DNA from: SZUA-318 sp964412015
GTDB taxonomy: Bacteria > Gemmatimonadota > Gemmatimonadetes > Longimicrobiales > Gaopeijiaceae
Direction of reading: 5' to 3'
DNA: 64,000 nucleotides
Assembly (NCBI GenBank): GCA_964412015.1
Contig: CAYPMO010000002.1
Coordinates: 1-64,000, forward strand
In this document: piece after piece, positions 43,055 through 51,403 of the stretch
Layout of the letters: the number at the start of each line of letters is the position of its first letter
Position numbering within the stretch: the first letter of the stretch is position 1
Notes under the pieces: model-generated
What the model was told of the DNA's origin: nothing
What the model saw: only the letters and a program-made list of their open reading frames with translations
The model's database searches: none
Translations under genes and position numbers: made by a program

Positions 43055-44716
43055 ATGCTCGTCGAGCTCCGCATCCGCGACTACGCGCTGGTCGAGGATC
43101 TCACCGTCGTCCCGGGCCCCGGGCTCAACGCACTCACGGGCGAGACCGGGGCGGGGAAGTCCATCATCGTGGGTGCGCTCTCGCTCCTCCTGGGCGAGCG
43201 CGCCTCCTCGATGGTCGTACGCGCGGGCGCGGACCGCGCGACCGTCGAGGCCGTCTTCGACGTGCGGGAGCTGCCCGCCCTCGGGCCGCGCCTCGACGAG
43301 TTGGGGTTCCGGCCCGAGGAAGGGCTCCTCATCCTGCGCCGGGAGGTCGCGGCCGAAGGTCGGAATCGGGCCTGGGTCAACGGCTCGCCCGCGACGGCCG
43401 GGGTGGTGGGGGAGCTCGGCAGCGCGCTCGTGGACCTGCACGGCCAGCACGAGCATCAGACCCTGCTCCGTCCCACCGATCAGCGCGCGATCCTGGACGC
43501 GTTCGCGCGTGCCCAGCCCGCGGCGGACCGCGTGGCGGAGCTTCACGAGCGTGCGCACCGGCTCGGCGAGGAGGTGGAGGAGCGCGAGCGGCTGGTGAGG
43601 GACGTCGAGAGCAGAGCCGACTTCCTCCGCTTCCAGCTCGGCGAGATCGACGATGCGAAGCTCTCGGCGGGCGAAGACGAGGAGCTGGAGGCGGAGGCCC
43701 GCCGCCACGAGCACGCCGAGGAGCTCGTCCAGGGGGCCACCGCGGTGCACGAGGCACTCTACGCCGGCGAGGACGCCGTGGCCGACCGGATCACCGAGGC
43801 GCGCACGCTCGTCCAGAAGCTCGCGCGGTTCGACCCCTCGCTGGACGATGCGGCCAGGTTGCTCGAGGACGCGTACCACGCCGTCGCCGAGGCCGGACGC
43901 CGCACGGGGGACTACGCCTCCTCCGTGGACCACGATCCGCGTCGCCTCGAGGAGGTACGCGCGCGGCTCGACCGCCTGTTCCGCCTGAAGCGGAAGTACG
44001 GGCCCAAGCTCGAGGACGTGCTCGCTACCGCCGATCGTGTGAGAACGGAGCTCCGGGCGCTCGACGACGCGGATCACGACCTGGGGGAGCTGCGCCGGGC
44101 GCTCGAGGAGGCCCGAACGCGCCTCGCCGAGGCGGCCGTGGAGTTGTCGGCGCTCCGGAAGAAGGCGGCCGGCCGGCTCGCGGAGACCGTCCAGGAGATC
44201 CTCCCCGATCTCGGCCTCGGCGGCGCGACGTTCGAGGTACGGGTCCGGGCGCTGGAGGCCGTCGGGCCGCACGGAGCCGAGGCCGTGGACTTCCTCGTCG
44301 CGCCGAACAAGGGATTCGAGGCGATGCCGCTCACCCGGATCGCGAGCGGAGGCGAGCTCTCGCGCGTGATGCTCGCGCTCAAGTCCATCCTGGCCGAGGT
44401 GGATCGGGTGCCCGTGCTCGTGTTCGACGAGATCGACGCCGGGATCGGCGGCATCGTCGCCACCGCCGTCGGGCGGAAGCTCGCGGAGGTCGCCACCCGA
44501 CATCAGGTGTTCGTCGTCACCCACCTGCCGCAGATCGCGTCCCGGGCCGACGCGCACCTGGTCGTGGAGAAGGACCAGGGAGGCGCCGCCGCCGCCGTGC
44601 GCGTGCGCACGCTGAAGGGCGACGCGCGCGTGGAGGAGGTCGCCCGCATGCTCGGGGGCGATCCCGAGTCGGCCACGTCGAGGAAGCACGCGCGGGAGCT
44701 GCTCGCCGCGCGCTAG
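43055..44716 (+). CDS. recN: DNA repair protein RecN
   Basis: A 553-residue SMC-like ATPase. It has N-terminal Walker A GETGAGKSIIVGALSLLLGERA, the family string LHGQHEHQTLLRPTDQR, a long coiled coil (about 155-370), the signature IASGGELSRVMLALKSILA, and Walker B VLVFDEIDAGIGG with VVTHLPQIASRAD. It acts early at double-strand breaks, binding DNA ends and holding sisters together. ATG 43055. It ends seven bases before the stop of the convergent outer-membrane protein gene. Confidence 0.96.
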   Translation: MLVELRIRDYALVEDLTVVPGPGLNALTGETGAGKSIIVGALSLLLGERASSMVVRAGADRATVEAVFDVRELPALGPRLDELGFRPEEGLLILRREVAAEGRNRAWVNGSPATAGVVGELGSALVDLHGQHEHQTLLRPTDQRAILDAFARAQPAADRVAELHERAHRLGEEVEERERLVRDVESRADFLRFQLGEIDDAKLSAGEDEELEAEARRHEHAEELVQGATAVHEALYAGEDAVADRITEARTLVQKLARFDPSLDDAARLLEDAYHAVAEAGRRTGDYASSVDHDPRRLEEVRARLDRLFRLKRKYGPKLEDVLATADRVRTELRALDDADHDLGELRRALEEARTRLAEAAVELSALRKKAAGRLAETVQEILPDLGLGGATFEVRVRALEAVGPHGAEAVDFLVAPNKGFEAMPLTRIASGGELSRVMLALKSILAEVDRVPVLVFDEIDAGIGGIVATAVGRKLAEVATRHQVFVVTHLPQIASRADAHLVVEKDQGGAAAAVRVRTLKGDARVEEVARMLGGDPESATSRKHARELLAAR

Positions 44717-44723
44717 CCGTCGC

Positions 44724-46361
44724 TCAGCCCCAGATCCTCCGGAAGAGGCTCACGCCGACCTCCACACGGCTTGCCCTGGGGGTCTGACCGCCGCTCCCGG
44801 AGAGCGGTCGCACGTAGCGTACCCCCACCTCCACCGGCGTGCCCACGAGCCCCTGGTGGAACAGCCCCACCGAGGAGTACCGCAGGCCGATCGTCAGCTC
44901 GCGGAGCGTCACCTCGCTCTCGCTCGAGAGCAGCCCGAGGTTCGCCGGCGCCGAGCCCTCGGGCTCCTCGCCCACCAGCGCGTAGGTGTCCTTCCCCTTG
45001 GCGTAGTGGCGGAAGTCGGCCGCGAACGAGAGCGCCTCGCTCAGGTGGACGCGGGGTGACAGCTCGACGAACCAGTAGCTTCCCGGCGTCCAGCGCACCG
45101 TCCGTGCGCTCGAGGCCGGAGGGAGGAGCGTCTCGGGCGCCGCCACCCGTCGGACGATGTCCACGGACCCCTGGATCCCGTAGCGCACGTTTCCGCGGAG
45201 AGCGAACCGGGACCCCACCCGGAGCGCCCCGTCCACGCGTCCCTCCATGTCCTGCTGCCCGTCGCCCGAGGCGAGGTCCAGGAACACGTTCGGGTCGTCG
45301 AGGACGCCCGTGGGGAGCCTCACGAGGAAGCCACCGTAGACTGCCCACGCGAGCCGCGGTGATACCGCGCCCGAGTCGCGTCGCTCTCCCTCCAGGAGTC
45401 TCGCCGTCGCGTTGACCTCGACGTCGCCCAACTGCCAGAGGCCCGGATAGCCCCGGATCGGCGTCATCGCGATCCCGCTGGCCGGGTCGCTCGGGAGCTC
45501 CAGAAGGGCGTCCCCGTCCAGCGGCCCGGAGGCGAACACCATCGCCGTGCCGACGCCCTGTAGGCCCGCCGCGGTCAGGTCCCCGTCGAGCACCGTGAGG
45601 GCCTGCCGGAGCTTGTCGGCTACCGCGGTCGTGCCCAACGGGAAGAACGGAGAGGCGAAATAGGCGCCGAACATCCCGGTCCAGAAGTCGCTCGCGCGCG
45701 TCGCGAGCTGCTGCGCCGTCGCGCAGTCTGCCCCCGAGCCCCCCGCGCACACCGACTCGGCACGCGCCTGGGCCGCCGTCGCCGCCTCGCCCAGCTCCGA
45801 GAGCAGCGCGGAGACCGCGTCGCCCTGGGCCGAGGCCGGGTTCAACCCCAGGTTGGCCGCCGAGTCCGCCCGGAACGCGAAATCGAGCGTGCTCACGCCC
45901 TTCACGTACGGCACGCTCCCGCCCACGGTCAGCCAGTCGAACACGCCCACGTGCAGCCCTACGTCGAGGCGGGTGACCTCGTAGTCCAACCGCCCGGCCG
46001 TGGCGCCGATCAACCCCTGGAACCCCGCCTCCCCCGAGAGCTCGCGGATCGCCTCCTCGAGCGCCTGCGCCCCCGGGAAGAGCGACACGCCCCGCGGGTC
46101 GGTGAGGTCCATCCCCAGGTCCTCCTCCTCCTCGACGCGCCTTCCACCCTCCATCCGGAGTCCGTACCTCGTGTCCCAGGCGCTCACCGAGGAAGCGAGA
46201 TCGAACCGCACGCGCCCCCTCGGCACGAGCGGCTCCCCCATCACCTGCGCGGACGCCCCCGGCGCCAGCGCCAGCGCCAGCGCGACCCCGAGCACCGACC
46301 GCCCCAGGACGCACCCCGAGCGGTCTCCGGGGTAAGAGAGGAAGGAGGTGAAGGGCGTCAT
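44724..46361 (-). CDS. Predicted outer-membrane beta-barrel protein, family unknown
   Basis: About 545 residues from ATG 46361 (MTPFTSFLSYPG); an upstream ATG at 46403 is less likely. A signal peptide ends near ALAPGASAQ. The mature part alternates hydrophobic strands and turns (RLDVGLHVGVFDWLTVGGSVPYVKG, LTIGLRYSSVGLFHQGLVGTPVEVGVRYVRP) and ends with an aromatic C-terminus (FRRIWG), typical of barrels recognised by the BAM complex. Two cysteines about ten residues apart (CAGGSGADC) could form a disulfide in an extracellular loop. No conserved domain name could be given. It converges on recN. Confidence 0.7.
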   Translation of the reverse strand: MTPFTSFLSYPGDRSGCVLGRSVLGVALALALAPGASAQVMGEPLVPRGRVRFDLASSVSAWDTRYGLRMEGGRRVEEEEDLGMDLTDPRGVSLFPGAQALEEAIRELSGEAGFQGLIGATAGRLDYEVTRLDVGLHVGVFDWLTVGGSVPYVKGVSTLDFAFRADSAANLGLNPASAQGDAVSALLSELGEAATAAQARAESVCAGGSGADCATAQQLATRASDFWTGMFGAYFASPFFPLGTTAVADKLRQALTVLDGDLTAAGLQGVGTAMVFASGPLDGDALLELPSDPASGIAMTPIRGYPGLWQLGDVEVNATARLLEGERRDSGAVSPRLAWAVYGGFLVRLPTGVLDDPNVFLDLASGDGQQDMEGRVDGALRVGSRFALRGNVRYGIQGSVDIVRRVAAPETLLPPASSARTVRWTPGSYWFVELSPRVHLSEALSFAADFRHYAKGKDTYALVGEEPEGSAPANLGLLSSESEVTLRELTIGLRYSSVGLFHQGLVGTPVEVGVRYVRPLSGSGGQTPRASRVEVGVSLFRRIWG

Positions 46362-46427
46362 AGGCGGCGAAACATAAGGCGCACAAGCCCCCCGAGGAAC
46401 CACGGATCTCGTTGTGTCCGTAGCAGC

Positions 46428-46456
46428 TTGACCTGCCGGAAGGCGTTTTCTACCTT
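46428..46456 (+). promoter_or_regulatory. Promoter of the tRNA-Gly/tRNA-Cys unit
   Basis: TTGACC (46428-46433), a 17-bp spacer and TACCTT (46451-46456). Transcription would start about 12 bases before tRNA-Gly. It is the best -35/-10 match in the window. Confidence 0.7.
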
Positions 46457-46474
46457 CCTAACCCACAATCCAAT

Positions 46475-46547
46475 GCGGGAATAGCTCAGTTGGTAGAGCA
46501 CAACCTTGCCAAGGTTGGGGTCGCCGGTTCGAGTCCGGTTTCCCGCT
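46475..46547 (+). tRNA. tRNA-Gly (anticodon GCC)
   Basis: A 73-nt cloverleaf: acceptor GCGGGAA/TTCCCGC, D-arm AGCTCAGTTGGTAGAGC, anticodon stem CAACC-TTGCCAA-GGTTG with anticodon GCC, T-arm GCCGGTTCGAGTCCGGT. The 3' CCA is not encoded. It precedes tRNA-Cys by 50 bases and is probably co-transcribed. Confidence 0.97.
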
Positions 46548-46597
46548 CTCGGAGGGGGGCAAGCGTCGGGAGCCCGATGCGGGCCCCCCTTCGCGTC

Positions 46598-46668
46598 GGC
46601 GCCGTAGCCAAGTGGTAAGGCAGAGGACTGCAAATCCTTTATCCCCGGTTCGAATCCGGGCGGCGCCT
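46598..46668 (+). tRNA. tRNA-Cys (anticodon GCA)
   Basis: A 71-nt cloverleaf: acceptor GGCGCCG/CGGCGCC, D-arm AGCCAAGTGGTAAGGC, anticodon stem AGGAC-TGCAAAT-CCTT region with anticodon GCA, T-arm CCCGGTTCGAATCCGGG. No encoded CCA. Partial copies of its 3' end occur downstream (46944-46960 direct, 46741-46757 inverted), suggesting that this gene has been a recombination or integration target. Confidence 0.97.
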
Positions 46669-46691
46669 CTCAACAACCCGGAAGCCCGTAC

Positions 46692-46723
46692 GAAGCGGCC
46701 AGGTCACTCGATCTGGCCGCTTC
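46692..46723 (+). terminator. Terminator of the tRNA unit
   Basis: A perfect 11-bp stem (GAAGCGGCCAG with CTGGCCGCTTC) and a 10-nt loop, 24 bases after tRNA-Cys, followed by CCTATTC. A related hairpin follows the tRNA-tail copy at 46976. Confidence 0.75.
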
Positions 46724-46740
46724 CCTATTCAGGCGGGTCG

Positions 46741-46757
46741 TGAGAGGCGCCGCCCGG
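46741..46757 (-). repeat. Inverted copy of the tRNA-Cys 3' end
   Basis: TGAGAGGCGCCGCCCGG is the exact reverse complement of 46656-46672, that is the last bases of tRNA-Cys plus four following bases. It marks the left edge of the duplicated region. Confidence 0.7.
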
Positions 46758-46871
46758 TCGACCCGCGCAGCGGGGCGCTGGGCGCGGAGCGCCCATTCGA
46801 ACCGGAGGTTCGACTCGAGCGGCCCTCGCCTTATCCGAAGACCCTCACGCCTCCCCGCGAGAGCAGCGAGG
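46747..46871 (+). repeat. Long repeat S, copy 1
   Basis: A 125-bp block 95% identical by eye (six differences) to 47186-47310. It contains several short palindromes (CGCGCAGCG, TTCGAACC...GGTTCGA). No coding function is apparent; reading frames through it are Arg/Ser-rich shadows. Confidence 0.85.
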
Positions 46872-46943
46872 ATCGCCGAAGGCGACTCCTTCCGCATCCA
46901 CCCGATAGGGTCTTCTCGTGTCTCGTCGAAGGCGACCGGAGCT

Positions 46944-46960
46944 GAATCCGGGCGGCGCCT
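46944..46960 (+). repeat. Direct copy of the tRNA-Cys 3' end
   Basis: GAATCCGGGCGGCGCCT is identical to the last 17 bases of tRNA-Cys (46652-46668), covering the 3' half of the T-arm and the acceptor strand. It is the size of a tRNA-derived attachment-site core. It is followed, as the real tRNA is, by a hairpin. Confidence 0.7.
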
Positions 46961-46975
46961 TATGCATGAGGCACC

Positions 46976-47012
46976 AAGCGGGCAGCCAGGTCGTGAAGCT
47001 GGCTGCCCGCTT
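46976..47012 (+). terminator. Hairpin after the tRNA-tail copy
   Basis: A perfect 14-bp stem (AAGCGGGCAGCCAG with CTGGCTGCCCGCTT), loop of nine. Its sequence and position echo the real tRNA terminator at 46692, as if tail plus terminator had been duplicated together and diverged. Confidence 0.55.
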
Positions 47013-47103
47013 CGTTCCTGGCCGGTTGTGGCGCCGCCCGGATCGCCGAGGCGACGCCAGGCGTTCGGCCCCGATGGGATCGCCGCGTGTCTCGCCGCAG
47101 GCA

Positions 47104-47212
47104 AATCCGGGCGACCCTCGCGTGATCGGCAGATCCTCGCGCGCCTCGCGGTGGAAGCTGCCTGCTCGGGGTCACCAAGGTCGCGGCGCCGCCCGGGCGA
47201 CCCGCGCAGCGG
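47104..47212 (+). repeat. Long repeat R, copy 1
   Basis: A 109-bp block 96% identical by eye (four differences) to 47363-47471. It begins with AATCCGGGCG, the tRNA-Cys T-arm remnant, and runs into repeat S copy 2 at 47186. Confidence 0.85.
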
Positions 47213-47310
47213 GGCGCTGGGCGCGGAGCGCCTATTCGAACCGCAGGTTCGACTCGAGCGGCCCTCGCCTTATCCGAAGATCCTCGTGCCTCCCCGCGAG
47301 AGCAGCGAGG
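47186..47310 (+). repeat. Long repeat S, copy 2
   Basis: The second copy of the 125-bp block found at 46747-46871. Its first 27 bases overlap the end of repeat R copy 1. Confidence 0.85.
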
Positions 47311-47362
47311 CGCTTCGCCTTGTCCACGCGCGCTGCGCTCCGCACGTCCGTCGCCGCAGCTG

Positions 47363-47471
47363 AATCCGGGCGACCCTCGCGTGATCGTCAGATCCTGGCG
47401 CGCCTCGCGGTAGAAGCTGCCTGCTCGGGGTCACCAAGGTCACGGCGCCGCCCGGGCGACCCGCGCAGCGG
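47363..47471 (+). repeat. Long repeat R, copy 2
   Basis: The second copy of the 109-bp block at 47104-47212, again starting with a tRNA-Cys T-arm remnant (TGAATCCGGGCG). It ends within a base or two of the point where recognisable permease sequence begins (47469). Confidence 0.85.
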
Positions 47472-48971
47472 CGCCAGATCGCGGTCCGCCTGGCCATGGG
47501 TGCGAGCTCGGGCCACGTGCTTGGGCGGCAGCTCGCCGAAGGCGTGGTGCTCGGGCTCAGCGGGGCCGCGCTCGGGCTCCTGCTGGGCGCGTGGGGGCTA
47601 GGGGGCCTTAAGGCCCTCGCGTCGCGGACCGTCCCGGGGATCGCGGAGGTCGCGCTCGACCGGGGCGTGCTGGGCTTCACGCTCCTCCTGAGCGTCGGCA
47701 CGGGGATCTTCGTCGGCCTCACGCCGTCCCTGGGCGCGTGGCGCACCGATGTGCTGGCCGCGCTGCGGGATGGACAGCGGGCCGGCGAGGATCGGTCGAC
47801 CCTCCGCCTCCGCCGCGTCTTCGTGGTGGCGCAGCTCGCGCTCTCGGTGTCGCTGCTGGCGGGGGCCGGGCTGCTCCTCAGGAGCATGGCGCGTCTCCAG
47901 GCCGTGGACCCCGGCTTCGACCCCGAGGGCGTCACGACGTTCTACCTCGCCCTCCCGCCGACGTCCTACCCGGACGACGCGTCGCGCACGGCGTTCTTCG
48001 ACGAGCTCCTTCCCGCGCTGCGCTCGGTGCCCGGCGTGACCGCGGTAGGCCTCGAGTCGGTCCTTCCGTTCAGCGGACTGTGGTCCACGTCGGGCTTCGC
48101 GGTCGTGGGATACGAGCCCGGCCCGAACGAGCCGGACCCGTGGGGCGACATTCGCATCGCGAGCCCGGAGCTCCACGAGGCACTCGGTCTGCCGCTCCTG
48201 CGGGGCCGCTTCCTCGAGGAGTCCGACGGCCCCGAGACCCCCCTCGTCGCCGTCGTGGACGAGGAGCTGGTGCGCCGGTACTGGCCCGACCAGGACCCGA
48301 TCGGCCACCAGCTCCGGTTCGACGACACACCCATCGAGGTCGTGGGTGTGGTGGGCCACGCCGCGCACGAGGGGCTCGACGCCGATCCCCGGGTGCAGGT
48401 GTACGGCTCGTACCGACAGCTCCCGGACGTGCGCGGGATGTTCGTGGTCGCGCGCGCCGCCGGGGAACCCACCGCGGTGATGCCCGCCATGCGCGAGGCG
48501 ATCCGCGCGATCGACCCCCAGCTGCCCCTGGCGCGCATCTCCACCATGGAGCGCCTCATCGCCGACTCGATGGGCGAGCGCCGCCTGTCCTTGGTGCTGC
48601 TCGCGATCTTCGCGGGCGTGGTCCTCGCGCTCGCGGCCACGGGGGTCTACGGCGTCATGTCGCAGGTCGTGGCCCAGCGCACGCGCGAGATGGGCGTCCG
48701 CATGGCGATGGGTGCCGACCACGGCGCCGTCCTCGCGCTCGTGATGGGTGAGGGGATGCGGCTGGTCGGCGTCGGCCTGGCGTTGGGCCTGGCGGGCTCG
48801 CTCGGGGTGTCCCGCGTGCTCAGGAACCAGCTCTTCGGCATCACCCCTAGCGACCCCGGGACCTACGTGCTGGTCGTGACGGTGCTCGTCGGCTCGGCGG
48901 TTGTGGCCCTCCTCATTCCCGCCGTGCGCGCCATGCGGGTGGATCCGGTGGAAGCGCTGAGGCAGGAGTAG
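47469..48971 (+). pseudogene. 5'-truncated ADOP/MacB-type ABC permease
   Basis: Recognisable homology starts at 47469 with RRQIAVRLAMGASSGHVLGRQL, the strongly conserved cytoplasmic segment after the first FtsX helix, and continues in one frame to the stop. Present are the second half of the first FtsX domain, the middle linker (LRLRRVFVVAQLALSVSLLAGAGLLLRSMARLQAVDPGFD), the second periplasmic MacB_PCD domain and the second FtsX domain ending VRAMRVDPVEALRQE. ADOP permeases are about 800 residues; here roughly the first 300, including the first helix and first periplasmic domain, are missing. The break coincides with the edge of repeat R. An internal ATG at 47496 could give a 491-residue product, but it would lack half the transporter. 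Confidence 0.75.
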
Positions 48972-49072
48972 CCGCCGCCGACACCCGGGACGATTCTCCC
49001 TTGGATGTGATCGCTCTCCCTCGTACCGTGTAGACAAACCTGCCCGCCGTTCCTCCGTCCGGAAGGTGGATC

Positions 49073-50830
49073 ATGCGTTTCGCGTGCCCCCCGGCGTCGG
49101 CGGTGCCGCGCTCCTCGCGGGCCCTGGCCCTCTCCCCGTGGCTCCTCCCGTTCTTCCTGCTCGCTGCTCTGCTGCAGTTCCCGTCGCGCGCACCGGGACA
49201 GGTTCCCTCGGAGGGGGAGCGCCCCTTCATCACGAAGGGCTGTCTCGGATGCCACGGCGTGAGCGGCAGGGGCGGCGTGGGGCCGGAGCTCGCCAACACA
49301 CGGCTCACCATCGAGGAGTTCCTCGAGCAGCTTCGCACGCCGAGCGGGTTGATGCCCCCCTTCCACGCCGACGTCGTCAGCGACGACGAGGCGCGGCTCA
49401 TCCACGCCTACCTCGTCGCCGTCGCTCCCCGTCCGCCGAGGCTCGCCGAGGCGCCCCCCGCCGGCGTGCTGGAGGCGTCGAGCTGTGCCGACTGCCACCG
49501 CGACCTGCACGCGACGATCGTCCGGCAGTTCGAGGGGAGCGCCATGGGGAAGGCCGGGACGCAGAACGCCGCTATCGTCTACCCGGAGCGGCAGATCGGC
49601 TGCGCGGACTGCCACGGCACGGACCACGACAAGATCATGGCCTCCGAGGGGCGCGTGCCGGAGCAGACCTGTGCCGTCTGTCATGCCCAGATGTACGCCG
49701 AGCACGTGCTGGACGCGGGCCACTCCTACGGCCCGGGCCCGGGGGAGCTCGGCATCAACTGGGAGCGGAACATCGGGGTGCCCAACTACGCCCAGATGCC
49801 TCGGAAGGTCATGGAGATGGGGTGCGATCCATGTCATGCCCAGGCCGGGGCCACGGATCCACGGTACTGGGACGAGCAGCTCCAGAAGTACATCGACACC
49901 AGCAGCCTCCAGTACCGGAACGGGTGCATCGCCTGCCACACCCGCCACCAGTTCAGCCTGGAGGAAGCGCGGAAGCCCGAGGCCTGCTACACCTGCCACA
50001 TGGGTCCCGACCACCCGAACTTCGAGTCCTACATCAGCTCCAAGCACGGCTCGATGTACCGGGCGTTGGGCGATGCGTGGGACTTCTCGACGCCGATGGC
50101 GGAGGCCGAGTGGGAGGCCCCCACGTGCGCCTACTGCCACATGGTGTACGTGGACGAGGCGGGACAGCGGAGCACCTCCCACAATCTCACGCGGAAGATC
50201 ACGTGGGGCATGGGCGTGCAAGCCGCCGGGGGCGCTCTGGAGGACATCACGCAGACGCCGGAGAACCAGGAGAAGCGGAACCGGATGATCCGGCTCTGCA
50301 TGACCTGCCACTCCGAGGACAAGGCCCGCTACTACCTGGAATCGGCCGACGCCCACAAGCTCTCGGGCGACGCGCTGGTGATCGAGGCGCGGGAGATCCT
50401 GCAGGGCCTCTACGAGGACGGATTGCTCGAGCCCGGGCATGGCCAGATGGCCGCGGGGCTCCTCCAGGGGCCTGCCTTCTCCGCCGTGGAGCTGCCTCCC
50501 GAGGTCGCCCAGCATTGGCCCGCGGGCATGTACTTCAACGTCAGCGCAATCGAGAGGGAGTACTTCGACATGTTCTTCTTCTCGAACCTGAAGTCGTACA
50601 AGGGGGCGTTCCACATGAGCCCCGACTACGCGTGGTGGTACGGCTACGCGGACGTCCTGGGCCACCTGGCGCGGATCCGGGACGAAGCCGAGGCCCTCCG
50701 GCGGGCCGAGGCGACCCGCGGGCGCACCCTGTTCATGCTGGTGACGGGACCCGTGATGGTCCTCCTGGTGCTGGCGGCGATCTGGCTGGGTCGGGGATGG
50801 TGGAAGCGCCGGGGGGCGGTCGGCGTGTGA
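49073..50830 (+). CDS. Nine-heme c-type cytochrome: N-terminal cytochrome c fused to an HAO-like octaheme domain
   Basis: 585 residues. A signal peptide or anchor (about 18-42) is followed by a mono-heme cytochrome c (CLGCH 57-61, likely Met94 ligand in SGLMPPF). Eight more CxxCH motifs follow, at 138, 177, 200, 251, 285, 305, 352 and 409. A long C-terminal helical part contains KSYKGAFHMSPDYAWWYGYADVL-like sequence (about 508-530), and a transmembrane helix (554-573) ends it. Heme number, spacing and this Tyr/Trp-rich segment resemble the hydroxylamine oxidoreductase family. It should be a periplasmic, membrane-anchored redox enzyme for a small nitrogen or sulfur compound, with a built-in electron-transfer heme. 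The substrate is not determinable. ATG 49073 with GGAAGGTGG upstream. Confidence 0.8.
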   Translation: MRFACPPASAVPRSSRALALSPWLLPFFLLAALLQFPSRAPGQVPSEGERPFITKGCLGCHGVSGRGGVGPELANTRLTIEEFLEQLRTPSGLMPPFHADVVSDDEARLIHAYLVAVAPRPPRLAEAPPAGVLEASSCADCHRDLHATIVRQFEGSAMGKAGTQNAAIVYPERQIGCADCHGTDHDKIMASEGRVPEQTCAVCHAQMYAEHVLDAGHSYGPGPGELGINWERNIGVPNYAQMPRKVMEMGCDPCHAQAGATDPRYWDEQLQKYIDTSSLQYRNGCIACHTRHQFSLEEARKPEACYTCHMGPDHPNFESYISSKHGSMYRALGDAWDFSTPMAEAEWEAPTCAYCHMVYVDEAGQRSTSHNLTRKITWGMGVQAAGGALEDITQTPENQEKRNRMIRLCMTCHSEDKARYYLESADAHKLSGDALVIEAREILQGLYEDGLLEPGHGQMAAGLLQGPAFSAVELPPEVAQHWPAGMYFNVSAIEREYFDMFFFSNLKSYKGAFHMSPDYAWWYGYADVLGHLARIRDEAEALRRAEATRGRTLFMLVTGPVMVLLVLAAIWLGRGWWKRRGAVGV

Positions 50831-50904
50831 CGGTTCGTCGGGGGTCTCACGTGCGGAACCCGGAGGCACATTTCGGGTAAAACATCCCTTGCGGGAGCTC
50901 TGCG

Positions 50905-50923
50905 AACCCGAGCTCTTCGGGTT
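50905..50923 (+). terminator. Small hairpin after the cytochrome gene
   Basis: A 7-bp stem (AACCCGA with TCGGGTT), loop GCTCT, 75 bases after the stop and without a U-tract. Confidence 0.35.
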
Positions 50924-50964
50924 CTGTGACTCAATCGGCGCAAGAGCCGATAAGGGAGGGTCAA

Positions 50965-51309
50965 ATGAAGCGGAAGCTCTGGCAGGACTGGGTCAACCTG
51001 GTGCTCGGACTGTGGTTGTTCCTGTCACCATGGTTCGGTCTCGCCGAGGCGCAAAGTGCCGCCTGGAACTCCTGGATCCTCGGGGCGGTCATCGCGGTGT
51101 TCGCCATCGCCGCGCTGTCGCTACCGCAGAAATGGGAGGAGTGGACCAACGCCGTGCTTGGCCTATGGCTCATCGTCGCTCCCTTCGCTCTGGGCTTCAC
51201 AGCGGAAGCCGGGGCGATGTGGAACCACATCATCATCGGTGTCCTGGTGGCTGCCGACGCGCTGTGGGCGGTGCAGTCTCTCGGGCACGGGACGACGGCT
51301 ACGGCCTGA
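50965..51309 (+). CDS. SPW repeat membrane protein
   Basis: 114 residues from ATG 50965, with GGGAGGG six bases upstream; the longer frame from 50926 lacks support. Four hydrophobic helices form two related halves: WQDWVNLVLGLWLFLSPWFGL and WTNAVLGLWLIVAPFALGF. The first has the SPW motif, while the second has APF instead. SPW proteins are small inner-membrane proteins of unknown function. It is flanked by hairpins and seems monocistronic. Confidence 0.8.
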   Translation: MKRKLWQDWVNLVLGLWLFLSPWFGLAEAQSAAWNSWILGAVIAVFAIAALSLPQKWEEWTNAVLGLWLIVAPFALGFTAEAGAMWNHIIIGVLVAADALWAVQSLGHGTTATA

Positions 51310-51314
51310 CCCGG

Positions 51315-51350
51315 AGTGGGGCGGGCAACCCTGAGGAGAACCGCCCCACT
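51315..51350 (+). terminator. Terminator after the SPW gene
   Basis: A perfect 10-bp stem (AGTGGGGCGG with CCGCCCCACT), 16-nt loop, followed by TGTCTCCTT. It lies five bases after the stop codon. Confidence 0.7.
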
Positions 51351-51403
51351 TGTCTCCTTCATCCTCCATGCCGCGGCGTGCCGTACCGCGGCCGCTCGAG
51401 CCG

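Noticed and set aside
46741..47475. CRISPR array or rRNA fragment
   Set aside because: The repeats are 109 and 125 bp, occur only twice each, and have no regular spacers. No rRNA-like sequence was recognised.
46740..47601. Open frames within the tRNA-Cys downstream repeats
   Set aside because: They are Arg/Ser/Pro-rich, overlap duplicated non-coding blocks in several frames, and have no ribosome sites.
51350..51403. TTG or ATG start upstream for the HIT protein
   Set aside because: The TTG lies in the terminator stem of the previous gene and neither upstream start has a ribosome site. CPFC normally lies near the N-terminus.
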